Part shown: positions 63,401 to 64,000 of the stretch, in pieces
Numbering within the stretch: the first letter of the stretch is position 1
Layout: each line of letters starts with the position of its first letter
Notes under the pieces: model-generated
Told to the model about the DNA's origin: nothing
What the model saw: the letters and a program-made list of their open reading frames with translations, nothing else
The model's database searches: none
Source of the DNA: Eonycteris spelaea
Lineage: Eukaryota > Chordata > Mammalia > Chiroptera > Pteropodidae
Assembly: GCA_003508835.1 (NCBI GenBank)
Contig: PUFA01000223.1
Coordinates: 1,984,001-2,048,000, forward strand
Direction: 5' to 3'
DNA length: 64,000 bases
Program-made: the position numbers and the translations under genes

Positions 63401-64000
63401 AGTCATCGGTCAAGTTCCCAGCCTTTTAGCTAAGGCTTTGTCCTTGGCTCCTGAGGCCCTGGGGCCTGTGTTACTAAGGGGACGGCAGACACCGTGAGGG
63501 GGCGTGTGCTGTAGAACGTCAGGCTCGTTGACCAACTTCATCATCAGAATGAAACGTTCTGGTCTTCACGTTTGGGAATATTTTTGCTGGGTGTAGAATA
63601 CTAGAATAGCCATTATTTCTTCAGCCTTTTGATGAATTCATTAAACTGTCCCCTGACTTTCACTGTTGCTCTTTGGAAGTCAATGTCGGTCTTCGTTTTT
63701 TCAGTTAAAGGTGATGTGTACGTATGCGGTTTTTTCCCTGCCGCTGATTTTTAAAGATATCTTTCTTTAGTGTCGTATTCAAAAACTTTAATAAGATAAA
63801 TCTATGTGACATTTTCTTTGTATTTATCCTTTTGGAGTATTATGGCTCACTTTACATCTGTGGCTTGATTTGTCAGATTTAGAAAATTCTTGTCCAGTCT
63901 GTTCAAAATGGCCTCTCCTCTCCCTCTGCGGCTCTAATTAGACATACGTCGGATCTTTCTACCTCATCGTACATATCTATTACACCCTTTTCGGTGTTTT
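60430..64000 (-). repeat. LINE-1, long antisense copy, interrupted
   Basis: Continuous antisense L1 text: gttccggtttggggccacaa (60522), gttgagcacattttcatgtg (60721), tttgatattgtggatcgtct, gttgaaccaaccttgcattc (62346) and ccattatggtcagaaaac (62891). Reading frames on the minus strand are broken into short pieces. AT-rich and little GC-drifted from 61300 on, unlike the fragments nearer the genes. Runs off the right edge. Confidence 0.88.
61105..61290. mobile_element. MER5A-like hAT element nested in the L1
   Basis: gggacttgttaaaagtgcag, attctcgggcccaccccaaa, cctgtgggcgggacccagaa and gggtgatcctgacacacgcc follow the MER5A sequence in order. Non-autonomous, non-coding. Confidence 0.7.

Overview
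The window is nuclear DNA from a placental mammal. It is very GC-rich, like subtelomeric sequence, with spliced genes (GT/AG introns), old MIR, L1 and hAT-type repeats and many VNTRs. The L1 3' end at the left edge is of a type familiar from laurasiatherian genomes (bats, odd-toed ungulates, carnivores, camelids). No Alu and no obvious carnivore, ruminant or horse SINE was seen, so the species cannot be fixed. Gene order AGXT - MAB21L4 - CROCC2 matches the human 2q37.3 block between KIF1A and SNED1. Comparisons with human and rat proteins come from memory, not from an alignment.

Layout. 1-445: L1 3' end. 960-1540: CpG-rich block with a palindromic RFX X-box and no supported gene. 1600-11700: GC-rich intergenic DNA with microsatellites. 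11700-11890: hAT-type DNA transposon fossil. 12249-20543 (+): AGXT, all 11 coding exons. 22140-23165: antisense L1. 23913-31543 (-): MAB21L4, five coding exons, intact. 31550-37790: intergenic, with an antisense L1. 37794-37866: X-box cluster upstream of CROCC2. 38044-59617 (+): CROCC2 (rootletin family), first 14 coding exons; the gene runs off the window. 60430-64000: antisense L1 with a nested MER5A-like element.

Main result. All 30 coding exons have usable splice sites. The MAB21L4 reading frame is intact (437 codons plus stop). AGXT lacks one base in exon 8 (69 nt instead of the expected 70), giving a stop after residue 277 of an expected 392. Its ancestral mitochondrial-leader ATG is also one base out of frame with the peroxisomal start. 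CROCC2 carries frame-breaking indels in exons 2, 3, 5, 7 and 10, while its other nine exons are clean. This is either real gene decay (loss of a ciliary rootlet paralogue and of glyoxylate detoxification) or clustered one-base assembly errors in GC-rich DNA; sequence alone cannot decide.

The three genes do not form an operon-like unit. AGXT and MAB21L4 converge with about 3.4 kb between stop codons. MAB21L4 and CROCC2 diverge with about 6.5 kb between starts, each with its own candidate control elements (tandem forkhead motifs and RFX X-boxes).
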